Shown piece after piece: positions 1-8,979 of a stretch of DNA of 32,738 nt. Within the stretch, counting starts at the first letter, position 1; every line of letters begins with the position of its first letter. The stretch comes from Streptococcaceae bacterium. Its GTDB lineage: Bacteria; Bacillota; Bacilli; Lactobacillales; Streptococcaceae. Under the pieces are notes generated by a model. It was not told the DNA's origin. It was given only the letters and a program-made list of their open reading frames with translations, and searched no databases. A program made the position numbers and the translations under genes. The stretch is taken from assembly GCA_031253335.1 (NCBI GenBank), contig JAIRWF010000019.1:1-32738 (forward strand). Direction: 5' to 3'.

Positions 1-1
1 G

Positions 2-358
2 GCTGGTATCCCAAGTGGCTATGGCCTTGAAGAGAGTGACAATGTGAACACAGCAGCTGCTGGTGTTTACAATGTGACTTATACTTTGGTTGACGCCGAT
101 GGTAACGTTGTGGCTACAACCACTCAGAAGGTTACTGTAACGGCTGCGCCTGTCACGACGCCATCAAGTGCTGCTCCAGTCGAGAAGCCTAAGGCTGCTA
201 CGAAGTCTGCGACTGCAGCTCCTGCAGCTGCAGCAAAGGTATTGCCTTCAACGGGTGATGCGGCTGCTTCTGAAGCACTTGCAGTTGCAGGTGGTATGCT
301 TCTTGCCGGTGCCGCTACGCTTAGCGTATTGCGTCGTCGCAATAAAAAGAACGCCTAA
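2..358 (+). CDS. LPXTG cell-wall-anchored surface protein, C-terminal part (5' end outside window)
   Basis: Open from the left window edge, so only about the last 118 residues are seen. The visible part starts with the end of a beta-sandwich (Ig-like or bacterial surface repeat) module, GVYNVTYTLVDADGNVV. An Ala/Pro/Lys/Thr-rich wall-spanning stretch follows. The end is a sorting signal: LPSTGD, a hydrophobic segment and the basic tail RRRNKK. Sortase A should cleave between T and G and link the protein to peptidoglycan. The ligand-binding domains lie upstream, so the role (adhesin, enzyme or other) cannot be judged. A GTG at 44 is an internal codon, not the start. A terminator follows directly. 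Confidence 0.9.
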   Translation, partial: AGIPSGYGLEESDNVNTAAAGVYNVTYTLVDADGNVVATTTQKVTVTAAPVTTPSSAAPVEKPKAATKSATAAPAAAAKVLPSTGDAAASEALAVAGGMLLAGAATLSVLRRRNKKNA

Positions 359-374
359 GACGTTCTAAGATATG

Positions 375-408
375 AAAAGACCACTTCTTGTGAGTGGTCT
401 TTTTGTTT
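375..408 (+). terminator. Rho-independent terminator after LPXTG gene
   Basis: An 11-bp stem (AAAAGACCACT / AGTGGTCTTTT) with a 7-nt loop runs into a T-rich tail, 16 nt after the stop codon. Confidence 0.85.
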
Positions 409-476
409 GCGTTAGTGATTGGGAAGGCATGTATGAGAAAGAATGGAGGGGTATTGAAATGGCCATTGATTAAAGT

Positions 477-1178
477 TTAAGCGTGGAAGTATGGGAAGAA
501 GAGAAAGAAGAGGAAGAAAAAGACAAAGGTAATTGTTGCTAGGGTGCGTACATAATCTGGTATGTGAGGTGCGTAGGCCTTTGGGGGGATGATAGCGGCT
601 AGGAGACCTCCTCCGATGGCGCCTCCGATGTGTCCGATGATAGAGACATTGGTTTGGAAAAAATTGAAAATAACTTGGATAATGATGAGAGCCGTGAAGG
701 CTTTGCCTAGCTCACGCAACCGAGGGTCGCCCGTAAAGAAGCCTAGAGTGGCACAGGCACCGAAGATGCCGAAGATACTGGTTGATGCACCGGCTGAGAG
801 GGAGTTTGTATTGAGCGCAAAGGTCACGATGTTGGCAAAGAGTCCTGAGGCGAGGTAGATAGCAGCATAGCGGATGGAACCAAAGATTTGCTCCACGAGG
901 CGGCCGATGAGAAAGAGAATGGCCATGTTCATGAGAATGTGTGGCCAGCTAAAGTGGACGAACATCGCTGTGAAAAGTCGCCAAAGTTGTGTGGGGTCAG
1001 CTTGTAAGGCGGAGCCCCAGAGGCCTCCTGCACGGTAAATGCTGAGGGAAGTGCCGACATGCGTACCAAAAGTGATGACTTGGACAAACCAGTAGAGAAG
1101 GGTTACAATGGTCAGTATATAGGTAGCGAGATGCTTGCGATTGTAGCGCAGCTCGAGGGATTCAGCGAATTCATTCAT
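477..1178 (-). CDS. Rhomboid-family intramembrane serine protease
   Basis: 233 aa, polytopic with about six membrane segments. Rhomboid hallmarks are present: HILMN (His80, Asn84) in the second segment, the nucleophile motif GASTSIFG (Ser132), and GHIGGAIGG with the catalytic His183. The residue after the catalytic Ser is Thr where many rhomboids have Gly (GxSG); as I recall, lactic-acid-bacterial rhomboids often have GAST, so the enzyme is probably active. Rhomboids cleave single-pass membrane proteins within the bilayer; the substrate is unknown. The start codon overlaps the stop of the upstream cyclo-ligase gene by 4 nt (ATGA), so the two are translationally coupled. This gene pair is commonly seen in streptococci. 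Confidence 0.9.
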   Translation of the reverse strand: MNEFAESLELRYNRKHLATYILTIVTLLYWFVQVITFGTHVGTSLSIYRAGGLWGSALQADPTQLWRLFTAMFVHFSWPHILMNMAILFLIGRLVEQIFGSIRYAAIYLASGLFANIVTFALNTNSLSAGASTSIFGIFGACATLGFFTGDPRLRELGKAFTALIIIQVIFNFFQTNVSIIGHIGGAIGGGLLAAIIPPKAYAPHIPDYVRTLATITFVFFFLFFLFFPYFHA

Positions 1179-1684
1179 GGCGTGATGACCCTTTCTAATG
1201 GAATGTCATGAGGCTCTTGGGGGAAGTCTATTATCTGAAAATGATAAGCTAATGATAGCGTATGTCCCTTAAAATCCGCTAAATAGCGGTCGTAGTAGCC
1301 TCCACCAAAGCCGATGCGATAGTTTTGTGGATTGAAAGCAAGTCCTGGGACAAGGATAAGGTCTGGCTGAGTATTTTCTCCTGAGTCTGGCTCGAGAAGC
1401 CCAAAAGTGCTTTTTTTGAGGTGATTGGGGCCTAGATAGGGAAGAAAGGCGAGCTGGCGCTCGGGGAGGCAACGCGGGAGGAGCCAGATTTTTGAGGTGT
1501 CGTTAAAAAGGGAACGTGGGTCGTGCTCGAAGTCGAGCGGCCAGTAGGCAGCAATGATTCTAGCGGCTTGGTACTCGGGGGTAGATTGCAGTTTTTCGTG
1601 CAGGTTTGTGTCCGCAGTTTGGCGCGTGGTGAATTGTTTGAGGGAGGCGATGATTTCGCTGCGTACTTGGGCTTTCTTTTTCAT
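1175..1684 (-). CDS. fthC: 5-formyltetrahydrofolate cyclo-ligase
   Basis: 169 aa, a little shorter than the usual 180-200 aa. The ATP-dependent enzyme converts 5-formyl-THF (folinate) to 5,10-methenyl-THF and so returns a storage folate to one-carbon metabolism; it is cytosolic. Diagnostic features are the Lys/Arg-rich start (MKKKAQVRSEI), the LVPGLAF strand near residue 111 and the signature GFGGGYYDRYL at residues 125-135. It is the first gene of a two-gene unit with the rhomboid gene. No Shine-Dalgarno precedes the ATG. A TATAGT or CATAAT box lies within about 15 nt upstream, so the mRNA leader must be very short. Confidence 0.92.
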   Translation of the reverse strand: MKKKAQVRSEIIASLKQFTTRQTADTNLHEKLQSTPEYQAARIIAAYWPLDFEHDPRSLFNDTSKIWLLPRCLPERQLAFLPYLGPNHLKKSTFGLLEPDSGENTQPDLILVPGLAFNPQNYRIGFGGGYYDRYLADFKGHTLSLAYHFQIIDFPQEPHDIPLERVITP

Positions 1685-1790
1685 TAATATTATGATACTA
1701 TAAAGGGGTAATTTTTGTTTGATTTTGAGTTGTGCGTTTCGCCTCCTTTAGATTTTCAAAAGTTTCAAATAATATAAGGAGAGTGCAACA

Positions 1791-1991
1791 ATGGCTCAAG
1801 GTACAGTGAAGTGGTTTAACGCCACAAAAGGCTTCGGCTTTATCACAGCTGAGGATGGCAAGGATGTTTTCGTACATTTTTCTGCGATTCAAGGCGATGG
1901 CTTCAAGACGCTTGATGATGGTCAAAAGGTGACTTTTGATCTTGAAGATGGCGAACGTGGCCCTCAGGCAGTCAATGTCGAAAAGGCATAA
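1791..1991 (+). CDS. csp: Cold-shock protein (CspA/B family RNA chaperone)
   Basis: 66 aa, a complete single cold-shock domain. RNP1 is KGFGFI (residues 13-18) and RNP2 is VFVHF (residues 26-30), the aromatic nucleic-acid-binding surface. It binds single-stranded RNA and DNA and melts secondary structure in the cytosol. AAGGAG lies 11 nt before ATG. About 100 nt of A/T-rich DNA separates it from the divergent fthC gene, room for the leader typical of csp genes, although no cold-box was identified. A strong terminator follows within 10 nt, so it is monocistronic. Confidence 0.96.
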   Translation: MAQGTVKWFNATKGFGFITAEDGKDVFVHFSAIQGDGFKTLDDGQKVTFDLEDGERGPQAVNVEKA

Positions 1992-1999
1992 GGACTAGA

Positions 2000-2024
2000 A
2001 AAACGCCTGTTGAGGCGTTTTTTT
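2000..2024 (+). terminator. Terminator after csp
   Basis: The stem AAAACGCCT / AGGCGTTTT with loop GTTG is followed by a T run. It also sits at the 3' end of the convergent DUF1129 gene and may serve both strands. Confidence 0.88.
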
Positions 2025-2045
2025 GTTTGGCAATGGTGCACGGGA

Positions 2046-2897
2046 TCACTTTTTTTGTGCAGGGCGTTGCTGTGCCATGGCGGATTGGATGTGAAAGTGC
2101 TGTTTGAGGTAGTAACGGAGTGCGAAGGAAATAGCTGCTGCAGCGATGAGAATTGGCCCTTGTGGGTGGATGTTGATGCTAAGTGGCAAGAGGCCTGTGA
2201 GAGTGGTTAAGATAATCCAGCCGAGCATAGCAAGCACAACAAAGATGATAGGGTGTTTTGCAAAGAAGTTCTTTGGCGTGTCGTCCTTAGGTGCATAGGA
2301 GAAGCGGTAGATGGCATACATGACGGCGCCCCCTGCGATAGAGGTCACGATGAGGGAGATGAGACCATACACCATGGCGTTCTTCTCGAAGGTTGAAATG
2401 GCACCGCTGACAAGTGCCAAGAGGCAGAAAATGAGCAAGGTGCTGTCTAACATCATGAGCCAAGGGTTTTTATTGGTGTTACTGTTTTTGTCTTCTGTTT
2501 TGGGCTTATATTGGGCGACGAAGTCAGTTGGCGTACCTAAAAGGGCACGTGCGGTGGTGCCGTCTTTTTGTGCCTCGAGTATCTGGGGGAGAATCTCTGC
2601 TAAAATAACTTTTACATCGCTGTCAGATTTGCCGGAGAGCATGAGTTGGCGTGTGACAGAGTGAACGTAGTCAGAATTTTTGCTTGTCAAATTTGACAGG
2701 GCATTTTTTGGCGTTTCTGTGGGTTCAGTGGTAGCAGAGGACGTGCTGTCAGCTGTGACAGAAGAATTTTCTTCTGATAAGACGGTCTCGTTTGTGCTAT
2801 CAAGTGCCTCAGAAGTCGCATCAGGAGTGCTGTCAGATTTGACAGCTTGGTTTTCAGCGTCTGTCAAATTTGACAGGCTGTCATTTTCAGTAGTCAT
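2046..2897 (-). CDS. DUF1129-family membrane protein with low-complexity N-terminus
   Basis: 283 aa. Residues 70 to about 125 match the DUF1129 pattern (LTSKNSDYVHSVTRQLM, then EAQKDGTTARALLGTP). Four predicted membrane segments follow, starting near WLMMLDSTLLIFCLLAL, and a basic tail. The function of the family is unknown. The first 69 residues are a Ser/Thr/Glu-rich stretch that is probably disordered and is partly built from copies of the dispersed palindrome, read as LSNLTD, AVKSDS, SVTADS and LSNLTS. There is no Shine-Dalgarno. TGATATAAT ends 6 nt before ATG, which predicts a leaderless mRNA starting at the ATG. Confidence 0.85.
   Translation of the reverse strand: MTTENDSLSNLTDAENQAVKSDSTPDATSEALDSTNETVLSEENSSVTADSTSSATTEPTETPKNALSNLTSKNSDYVHSVTRQLMLSGKSDSDVKVILAEILPQILEAQKDGTTARALLGTPTDFVAQYKPKTEDKNSNTNKNPWLMMLDSTLLIFCLLALVSGAISTFEKNAMVYGLISLIVTSIAGGAVMYAIYRFSYAPKDDTPKNFFAKHPIIFVVLAMLGWIILTTLTGLLPLSINIHPQGPILIAAAAISFALRYYLKQHFHIQSAMAQQRPAQKK
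2684..2876. repeat. Four copies of the dispersed 16-bp palindrome inside the DUF1129 gene
   Basis: Copies are at 2684-2699 (TTGTCAAATTTGACAG), 2746-2761 (CTGTCAGCTGTGACAG), 2830-2845 (CTGTCAGATTTGACAG) and 2861-2876 (exact CTGTCAAATTTGACAG). A degenerate half is at 2620-2635. Reading frames differ: two copies give LSNLT, the others KSDS or TADS. This is why the protein N-terminus looks repetitive. Confidence 0.9.
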
Positions 2898-2903
2898 GTG
2901 TTC

Positions 2904-2912
2904 ATTATATCA
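2904..2912 (-). promoter_or_regulatory. Extended -10 of DUF1129 gene, predicted leaderless start
   Basis: On the minus strand TGA-TATAAT is followed by six bases (GAACAC) and then the ATG. Initiation usually begins about 7 nt after the -10, which here is the A of ATG. Confidence 0.7.
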
Positions 2913-2967
2913 AAAAATAGACGCCACGGGATTCTCTCAAAAACAAGTCAAAACAATGAGAATTTGC

Positions 2968-2996
2968 TTGCATTGTCTGATAAAAAATGTTAGAAT
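2968..2996 (+). promoter_or_regulatory. ptsHI promoter
   Basis: TTGCAT, a 17-bp spacer and TAGAAT with an extended TGT before the -10. It lies 39 bp upstream of the ptsH ATG and ends in a leader with the Shine-Dalgarno AAGGAG. Confidence 0.8.
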
Positions 2997-3034
2997 ACGA
3001 GGGTAGATTTATAAATAAAAAAGGAGCTAAAACA

Positions 3035-3301
3035 ATGGCATCTAAAGATTTTCACATCGTTGCTGAGACTGGGATTCACGCTCGTCCTGCAACACTCTTG
3101 GTGCAAACTGCATCAAAATTCACCTCAGAAATTAACCTTGATTATAAAGGCAAATCTGTCAACTTGAAGTCCATCATGGGCGTTATGTCTCTTGGCGTTG
3201 GTCAAGGCTCTGACGTGACTATCTCTGCTGAAGGTGGCGATGCTGATGAAGCTCTCGCTGCAATCACTGAGACAATGACGAAGGAAGGACTTGCTGAATA
3301 A
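3035..3301 (+). CDS. ptsH: Phosphocarrier protein HPr
   Basis: 88 aa, full length. His15 lies in GIHARPAT and takes phosphate from enzyme I. Ser46 lies in [10 protein letters not shown], the site of HPr kinase, which turns HPr into the CcpA corepressor. It passes phosphate to sugar-specific EIIA proteins and, in Firmicutes, to glycerol kinase. The ATG at 3035 is chosen over an upstream in-frame codon at 2987 because AAGGAG lies 9 nt before it and the -10 box overlaps the upstream codon. The ptsI start follows the stop after one base, the standard ptsHI operon. Confidence 0.97.
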   Translation: MASKDFHIVAETGIHARPATLLVQTASKFTSEINLDYKGKSVNLKSIMGVMSLGVGQGSDVTISAEGGDADEALAAITETMTKEGLAE

Positions 3302-3302
3302 T

Positions 3303-5033
3303 ATGGCGGAAAAGCTTAAAGGTATTGCGGCGTCTTCAGGCGTTGCAGTAGCCAAGGCTTATCTGCTTGTTCAGCCGGATCTGGCGTTTGAGACGATTGA
3401 AGTCACAGACACAGATAAGGAAGAAGCTCGTTTGGATACAGCGCTTGCTGCCTCTTCGGACGAGCTTTCTTTAATCAAAGAAAAAGCAGAAAAGTCACTA
3501 GGAACAGAAGCAGCAGCCGTTTTCGATGCTCACCTCATGGTGCTTTCAGACCCTGAGATGATTGGCCAAATCAAGGAAACGATTCGGGCGAAAAAAACGA
3601 ATGCCGAGGCAGCACTTAAAGAAGTGACGGATATGTTTGTGACGCTCTTTGAGGGTATGAAAGACGACAACCCATACATGGCAGAGCGCGCGGCGGACAT
3701 TCGTGATGTGACAAAACGAGTCCTTGCCAATCTTTTGGGCGTCACGTTGCCGAGCCCTGCCTTGATTGATGAAGAAGTGATCATCGTAGCTGAAGACTTG
3801 ACCCCATCTGAGACGGCGCAGCTTGACAAACAATTTGTCAAGGCTTTTGTGACCAACATCGGCGGGAAGACCTCTCACTCAGCCATCATGGCAAATACCC
3901 TTGAAATCCCAGCCGTTTTGGGAACTGGTGATATCACATCACGCGTCAAAGCAGGCCAGCTCATTGCGGCTAATGGTTTGACGGGGGAAGTCGTGATTGA
4001 CCCTGATGACGCAACGCAAGCCGCCTTCAAACAAGCGGGCGAAGACTACCAGAAGCAAAAAGCAGAATGGGCAGCCCTTAAAGACGCCGCGACTGTGACG
4101 GCAGACGGCAAACATTTTGAACTCGCAGCCAATATCGGCAACCCGAAAGACGTTCAAGGCGCAAATGATAACGGTGCAGAGGCCGTCGGGCTTTACCGTA
4201 CCGAATTCTTGTATATGGATTCTGATCACTTCCCGACAGAAGATGAGCAGTTTGAAGCCTATAAAGCCGTCCTTGAAGGCATGAACGGGAAACCTGTCGT
4301 GGTCCGCACCATGGACATCGGTGGCGACAAGAAATTGCCATATTTCAAGCTTCCTGATGAGATGAATCCATTCCTCGGTTGGCGCGCTCTTCGTATTTCA
4401 CTCAGTGAAGGTGGAAATGCCATGTTCCACACGCAAATTCGCGCGCTCCTGCGTGCCTCTATCTATGGGCATTTGCGCATTATGTTCCCAATGGTGGCGT
4501 TGGTTACGGAATTCCGCGCTGCGAAGAAAATCGTGGATGAAGAAATTGTGAATCTCAAGGCTGAAGGCCAGAAGGTTGCAGACAATATCGAAGTCGGGAT
4601 TATGGTGGAAATTCCTGCCGCAGCAGTCCTTGCGGATCAATTTGCAAAAGAAGTTGATTTCTTCAGTATTGGGACAAACGACCTCATCCAATACACAATG
4701 GCTGCAGACCGCATGAACGAGCAAGTCAGCTACCTCTACCAGCCTTACAATCCTTCGATTTTACGCTTGATCAAGAATGTCATTGACGCTAGCCACAAGG
4801 AAGGCAAATGGACCGGCATGTGCGGCGCCATGGCGGGCGACCAGACAGCTGTGCCACTTCTCATGGGCATGGGCCTTGATGAATTTTCGATGAGTGCGAC
4901 AAGTGTCTTGCAAACCCGCAGCCTCATGAAGAAACTCAACGTTTCCGATATGGAAGCTCTTGCTAACAAAGCTTTGACGGAATGCGCGACAGTTGATGAA
5001 GTCATTACTTTGGTGGAAAGTGCTACAAAATAA
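3303..5033 (+). CDS. ptsI: PTS enzyme I (phosphoenolpyruvate-protein phosphotransferase)
   Basis: 576 aa from ATG 3303. It autophosphorylates from PEP and passes phosphate to HPr His15, the first step of PTS sugar import. The N-terminal HPr-binding and phosphohistidine domain carries [11 protein letters not shown] with His192. The C-terminal PEP-binding barrel carries [20 protein letters not shown] and [14 protein letters not shown], and the catalytic Cys in GMCGAMAGD. The sequence is very like L. lactis enzyme I as I recall it. AAGGAAGG inside the ptsH end is 14 nt from this ATG, a long spacing; a TTG at 3291 is too close to it. The inverted sequence near 3822-3842 encodes the conserved LDKQFVK and is not a repeat copy. 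Confidence 0.97.
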   Translation: MAEKLKGIAASSGVAVAKAYLLVQPDLAFETIEVTDTDKEEARLDTALAASSDELSLIKEKAEKSLGTEAAAVFDAHLMVLSDPEMIGQIKETIRAKKTNAEAALKEVTDMFVTLFEGMKDDNPYMAERAADIRDVTKRVLANLLGVTLPSPALIDEEVIIVAEDLTPSETAQLDKQFVKAFVTNIGGKTSHSAIMANTLEIPAVLGTGDITSRVKAGQLIAANGLTGEVVIDPDDATQAAFKQAGEDYQKQKAEWAALKDAATVTADGKHFELAANIGNPKDVQGANDNGAEAVGLYRTEFLYMDSDHFPTEDEQFEAYKAVLEGMNGKPVVVRTMDIGGDKKLPYFKLPDEMNPFLGWRALRISLSEGGNAMFHTQIRALLRASIYGHLRIMFPMVALVTEFRAAKKIVDEEIVNLKAEGQKVADNIEVGIMVEIPAAAVLADQFAKEVDFFSIGTNDLIQYTMAADRMNEQVSYLYQPYNPSILRLIKNVIDASHKEGKWTGMCGAMAGDQTAVPLLMGMGLDEFSMSATSVLQTRSLMKKLNVSDMEALANKALTECATVDEVITLVESATK

Positions 5034-5036
5034 AGG

Positions 5037-5083
5037 CTGTCAAATTTGACAGGGTGTAAATAGACCTCTGTCAGCTCTGACAG
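5037..5083. repeat. Two palindrome copies after ptsI
   Basis: An exact CTGTCAAATTTGACAG at 5037-5052 starts 3 nt after the ptsI stop. A variant with a different core, CTGTCAGCTCTGACAG, is at 5068-5083. Both precede the ptsI terminator and can form hairpins in the 3' UTR, but neither has a U-run. Confidence 0.9.
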
Positions 5084-5088
5084 AAAGG

Positions 5089-5117
5089 AAAATTGCTCAT
5101 GTTGGGCAATTTTTTTG
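5089..5117 (+). terminator. ptsHI terminator
   Basis: The stem AAAATTGC / GCAATTTT with a 9-nt loop runs into a T tract. Confidence 0.75.
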
Positions 5118-5174
5118 ATAGTCAAAGGTGACAAATAAGACAAAAAATAAAAGTTTGTGAACTTTGTGAATTAA

Positions 5175-6758
<1,584 letters not shown>

Positions 6759-6759
6759 C

Positions 6760-8316
6760 ATGTCTATTTTAAGACAAGAAAATATCAATCGTCTCAAGGC
6801 GAGTAGCAATGAAACTTATGATGTCCTTGTGATTGGCGGTGGTGCAACGGGACTCGGTGTGGCAGTCGATGCAGCTGCCCGCGGCTTTAAGACGGTTTTG
6901 CTTGAGCAGGCGGACTTTGCGAAATCCACAAGTTCTCGATCGACAAAGCTCGTCCATGGGGGGGTGCGTTACTTGCAGCAAGGTGATGTCAAGCTTGTGC
7001 GTGAGGCATTACATGAACGAGGCCGTTTGCGTCGAAATGCGCCGCATTTGGTCAAGACTGAGACTTTTGTCATTGCCAATTATAAGGCTTGGCAACAACC
7101 ATTTTATACGGTCGGGATGTTCGTCTATGATATTCTAGCGGGATCCTTGAACATTGGGCACTCGCACCCGATGTCGAAAGCATCTGTCATCAAGTCGATA
7201 CCAAAAATTAAGCAGGAGGGCTTAAAAGGTGGGGTATCTTATGTTGATGGGCAGTTTGATGATGCACGTCTCGCCATCAATCTCATGCAGACAGCCACTG
7301 AAAAAGGAGCGATTTTAGCGAATTATACGCGCGTGACGGAGCTTTTAAAAACAGATGGGAAAATTGCTGGCGTCAAAGCACAAGATGTCTTTGATGGCTC
7401 GGAATTTGAAATCAAGGCTAAAGCGGTGGTCAATGCGGCAGGGATATTTGTGGATCAGGTCATGTCCATGGATAAACCAGAGCACCAAGCCATGGTGCGC
7501 CCTTCTCAGGGAGTACACTTGATTGTGGATGGGCATTTTATGGGCGGACAAGACTCTATCATGGTGCCTAAAACGTCGGATGGACGCGTGCTATTCTGCG
7601 TGCCATGGCACAACAAGGTAATTTTAGGGACGACGGATACGCCACTGACGGAGTTTACTCTGGAGCCACGACCATTGGAAGAAGAGATTGACTTTATTTT
7701 GAAAACGGCGGGAGAATATCTGGAAGAAGCACCGACTAGGAAGGACGTCTTAGCAGCTTATGCGGGCTTGCGTCCTCTTGCTGCGCCAGCCAAAGAAGGC
7801 GAGACAAAAGAAATTTCGCGTTCGCATAAGCTATGGATGGAGGAAAGTGGGCTTGTCGTGATTACAGGAGGGAAATGGACGACTTACCGCCAAATGGCTG
7901 AAGAAACAGTTGATTTAGCCATTAAAAAAGGCTTACTTCCTGAAAAAGCATGTGTCACACGGCGGATGGCGATTCATGGCTCGGCACCCATGGGGGACCA
8001 GTCGGATTGGCTCTATGTCTATGGGGCAGATGGGACTAAGATTTCTGCGATGCCTGAGCATGCGGAGAAGTTGTCTGAGAAGTACGAATTTACAGTCGCC
8101 GAAGTGCTTTGGGCGGTGCGTGAGGAAATGGCGCAAAAAGTCGAAGATGTCTTGGCACGGCGCGTACGAGTTTTATTTCTGGATGCGCGTGAGTCGAAGG
8201 AAATGGCGCAAAAAGTCGCGCGTATCATGTCAACTGAGCTTGGAAAAGATGCTGCGTGGGAAGCTAAAGAAGTGGCGGAATATCTGGAACTTGCGGATGG
8301 GTATATTTTGAAATAA
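6760..8316 (+). CDS. glpD: Glycerol-3-phosphate dehydrogenase/oxidase (FAD, GlpD/GlpO family)
   Basis: 518 aa. Oxidises glycerol-3-phosphate to dihydroxyacetone phosphate, feeding glycolysis. The N-terminal FAD-binding Rossmann motif is VLVIGGGATGLG, followed by TSSRSTKLVHGGVRYL, the family signature around the flavin and substrate site. A GGKWTTYRQMAEE motif and a helical C-terminal domain follow. Streptococcal and enterococcal H2O2-forming GlpO proteins are about 608 aa, so this one is about 90 residues shorter; whether it is an oxidase (O2 acceptor) or a menaquinone-linked dehydrogenase cannot be told from sequence. AAGGAGG precedes the ATG. No glpF follows, unlike the streptococcal glpKDF operon; a terminator comes next. 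Confidence 0.93.
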   Translation: MSILRQENINRLKASSNETYDVLVIGGGATGLGVAVDAAARGFKTVLLEQADFAKSTSSRSTKLVHGGVRYLQQGDVKLVREALHERGRLRRNAPHLVKTETFVIANYKAWQQPFYTVGMFVYDILAGSLNIGHSHPMSKASVIKSIPKIKQEGLKGGVSYVDGQFDDARLAINLMQTATEKGAILANYTRVTELLKTDGKIAGVKAQDVFDGSEFEIKAKAVVNAAGIFVDQVMSMDKPEHQAMVRPSQGVHLIVDGHFMGGQDSIMVPKTSDGRVLFCVPWHNKVILGTTDTPLTEFTLEPRPLEEEIDFILKTAGEYLEEAPTRKDVLAAYAGLRPLAAPAKEGETKEISRSHKLWMEESGLVVITGGKWTTYRQMAEETVDLAIKKGLLPEKACVTRRMAIHGSAPMGDQSDWLYVYGADGTKISAMPEHAEKLSEKYEFTVAEVLWAVREEMAQKVEDVLARRVRVLFLDARESKEMAQKVARIMSTELGKDAAWEAKEVAEYLELADGYILK

Positions 8317-8364
8317 AACTGAGCCGTGTTGCATTGTGCTTTGATCAGGCGGTTTTCGCTAGCA

Positions 8365-8394
8365 AAAAAGACCTTGTTGCAGGTCTTTTTGTTG
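8365..8394. terminator. Bidirectional terminator between glpD and dps
   Basis: The stem AAAAAGACCT / AGGTCTTTTT with loop TGTTGC has A and T runs on both sides, so it can end transcripts of both convergent genes. Confidence 0.85.
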
Positions 8395-8402
8395 TGTAAG
8401 CA

Positions 8403-8837
8403 CTATGCAAGCTCAGCATCCAGCATCCAGAGGAGTTTGTCAATTTGTCCCAGAGCTCCGATATAGATGTCTTGTGTGACAGGGTCAGACTCTGTCGATT
8501 TGACAGCATCTGCAAATGACTTTTGAAGTGTCTTGTAAGCCTTTGTCAAATTTGACAAGCGCGTTTTCATATCGATATCGTAGGTTGTAGGCGCCAACTT
8601 GATCTGTGCGTGTTCTGCAAACTCTGTCAGAGTGCTGTATGGCGCACCGCCAACGGTGATGAGACGTTCTGCGATTTCGTCAAGGATTTCTTCAATGCCA
8701 TCGCGTAGTTCGTCCATTTTGGGATGAAGGGTTAAAAATCCTTTGCCGCGCATGTACCAGTGAGTCTGGTGAATGAGTGCGGACATTTGGCTGAGGTCGG
8801 CGACGCTTTGGTTGAGAGTGGATTGGCTATCTGTCAT
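8403..8837 (-). CDS. dps: Dps-family ferroxidase / DNA-protecting mini-ferritin
   Basis: 144 aa. Members form 12-mers that oxidise and store iron with H2O2 and protect DNA. All ligands of the inter-subunit ferroxidase site are present with the expected spacing: His26, His38, Asp42, Asp53 and Glu57, in HWYMRGKGFLTLHPKMDEL and the following helix. The start at 8837 is chosen because the Dps fold begins there; the Shine-Dalgarno is weak. Open sequence upstream (to 9065) overlaps the divergent YitT gene and is not coding. The gene contains a palindrome copy read as RLSNLTKA and a degenerate one read as AVKSTES. Confidence 0.9.
   Translation of the reverse strand: MTDSQSTLNQSVADLSQMSALIHQTHWYMRGKGFLTLHPKMDELRDGIEEILDEIAERLITVGGAPYSTLTEFAEHAQIKLAPTTYDIDMKTRLSNLTKAYKTLQKSFADAVKSTESDPVTQDIYIGALGQIDKLLWMLDAELA
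8492..8558. repeat. Two palindrome copies inside dps
   Basis: TTGTCAAATTTGACAA is at 8543-8558. A 15-bp degenerate form, CTGTCGATTTGACAG, is at 8492-8506. Confidence 0.8.
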
Positions 8838-8850
8838 GAGAAGTACCTGT

Positions 8851-8899
8851 ACTTTGCGAGGCAAAGTCTTTCTAAAAGATTGATAAGATAATTCTAACA
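8851..8899 (-). promoter_or_regulatory. dps promoter and leader hairpin
   Basis: On the minus strand TGT-TAGAAT (8899-8891) is an extended -10 with no clear -35. The leader of about 48 nt contains a perfect 7-bp hairpin (ACTTTGC-GAG-GCAAAGT, 8851-8867) that ends 13 nt before the start codon, near the weak ribosome site. It may be an operator or a translation control element. Confidence 0.5.
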
Positions 8900-8959
8900 A
8901 AAATAGCTTAAGCGGAGGGTAAATTTGCCCAGATGAGTTGGAGAGATTGCGAAAGGGTA

Positions 8960-8968
8960 TGATATAAT
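8960..8968 (+). promoter_or_regulatory. Extended -10 of the YitT gene pair, near-leaderless
   Basis: TGA-TATAAT ends 11 nt before ATG 8980, leaving a leader of about 5 nt with no Shine-Dalgarno. Confidence 0.6.
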
Positions 8969-8979
8969 TATCTTCGCAA

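Noticed and set aside
3822-3842. Inverted repeat CTTGACAAACAATTTGTCAAG in ptsI
   Set aside because: The half-sites are in the opposite order to the dispersed palindrome and encode LDKQFVK, conserved in lactococcal enzyme I.
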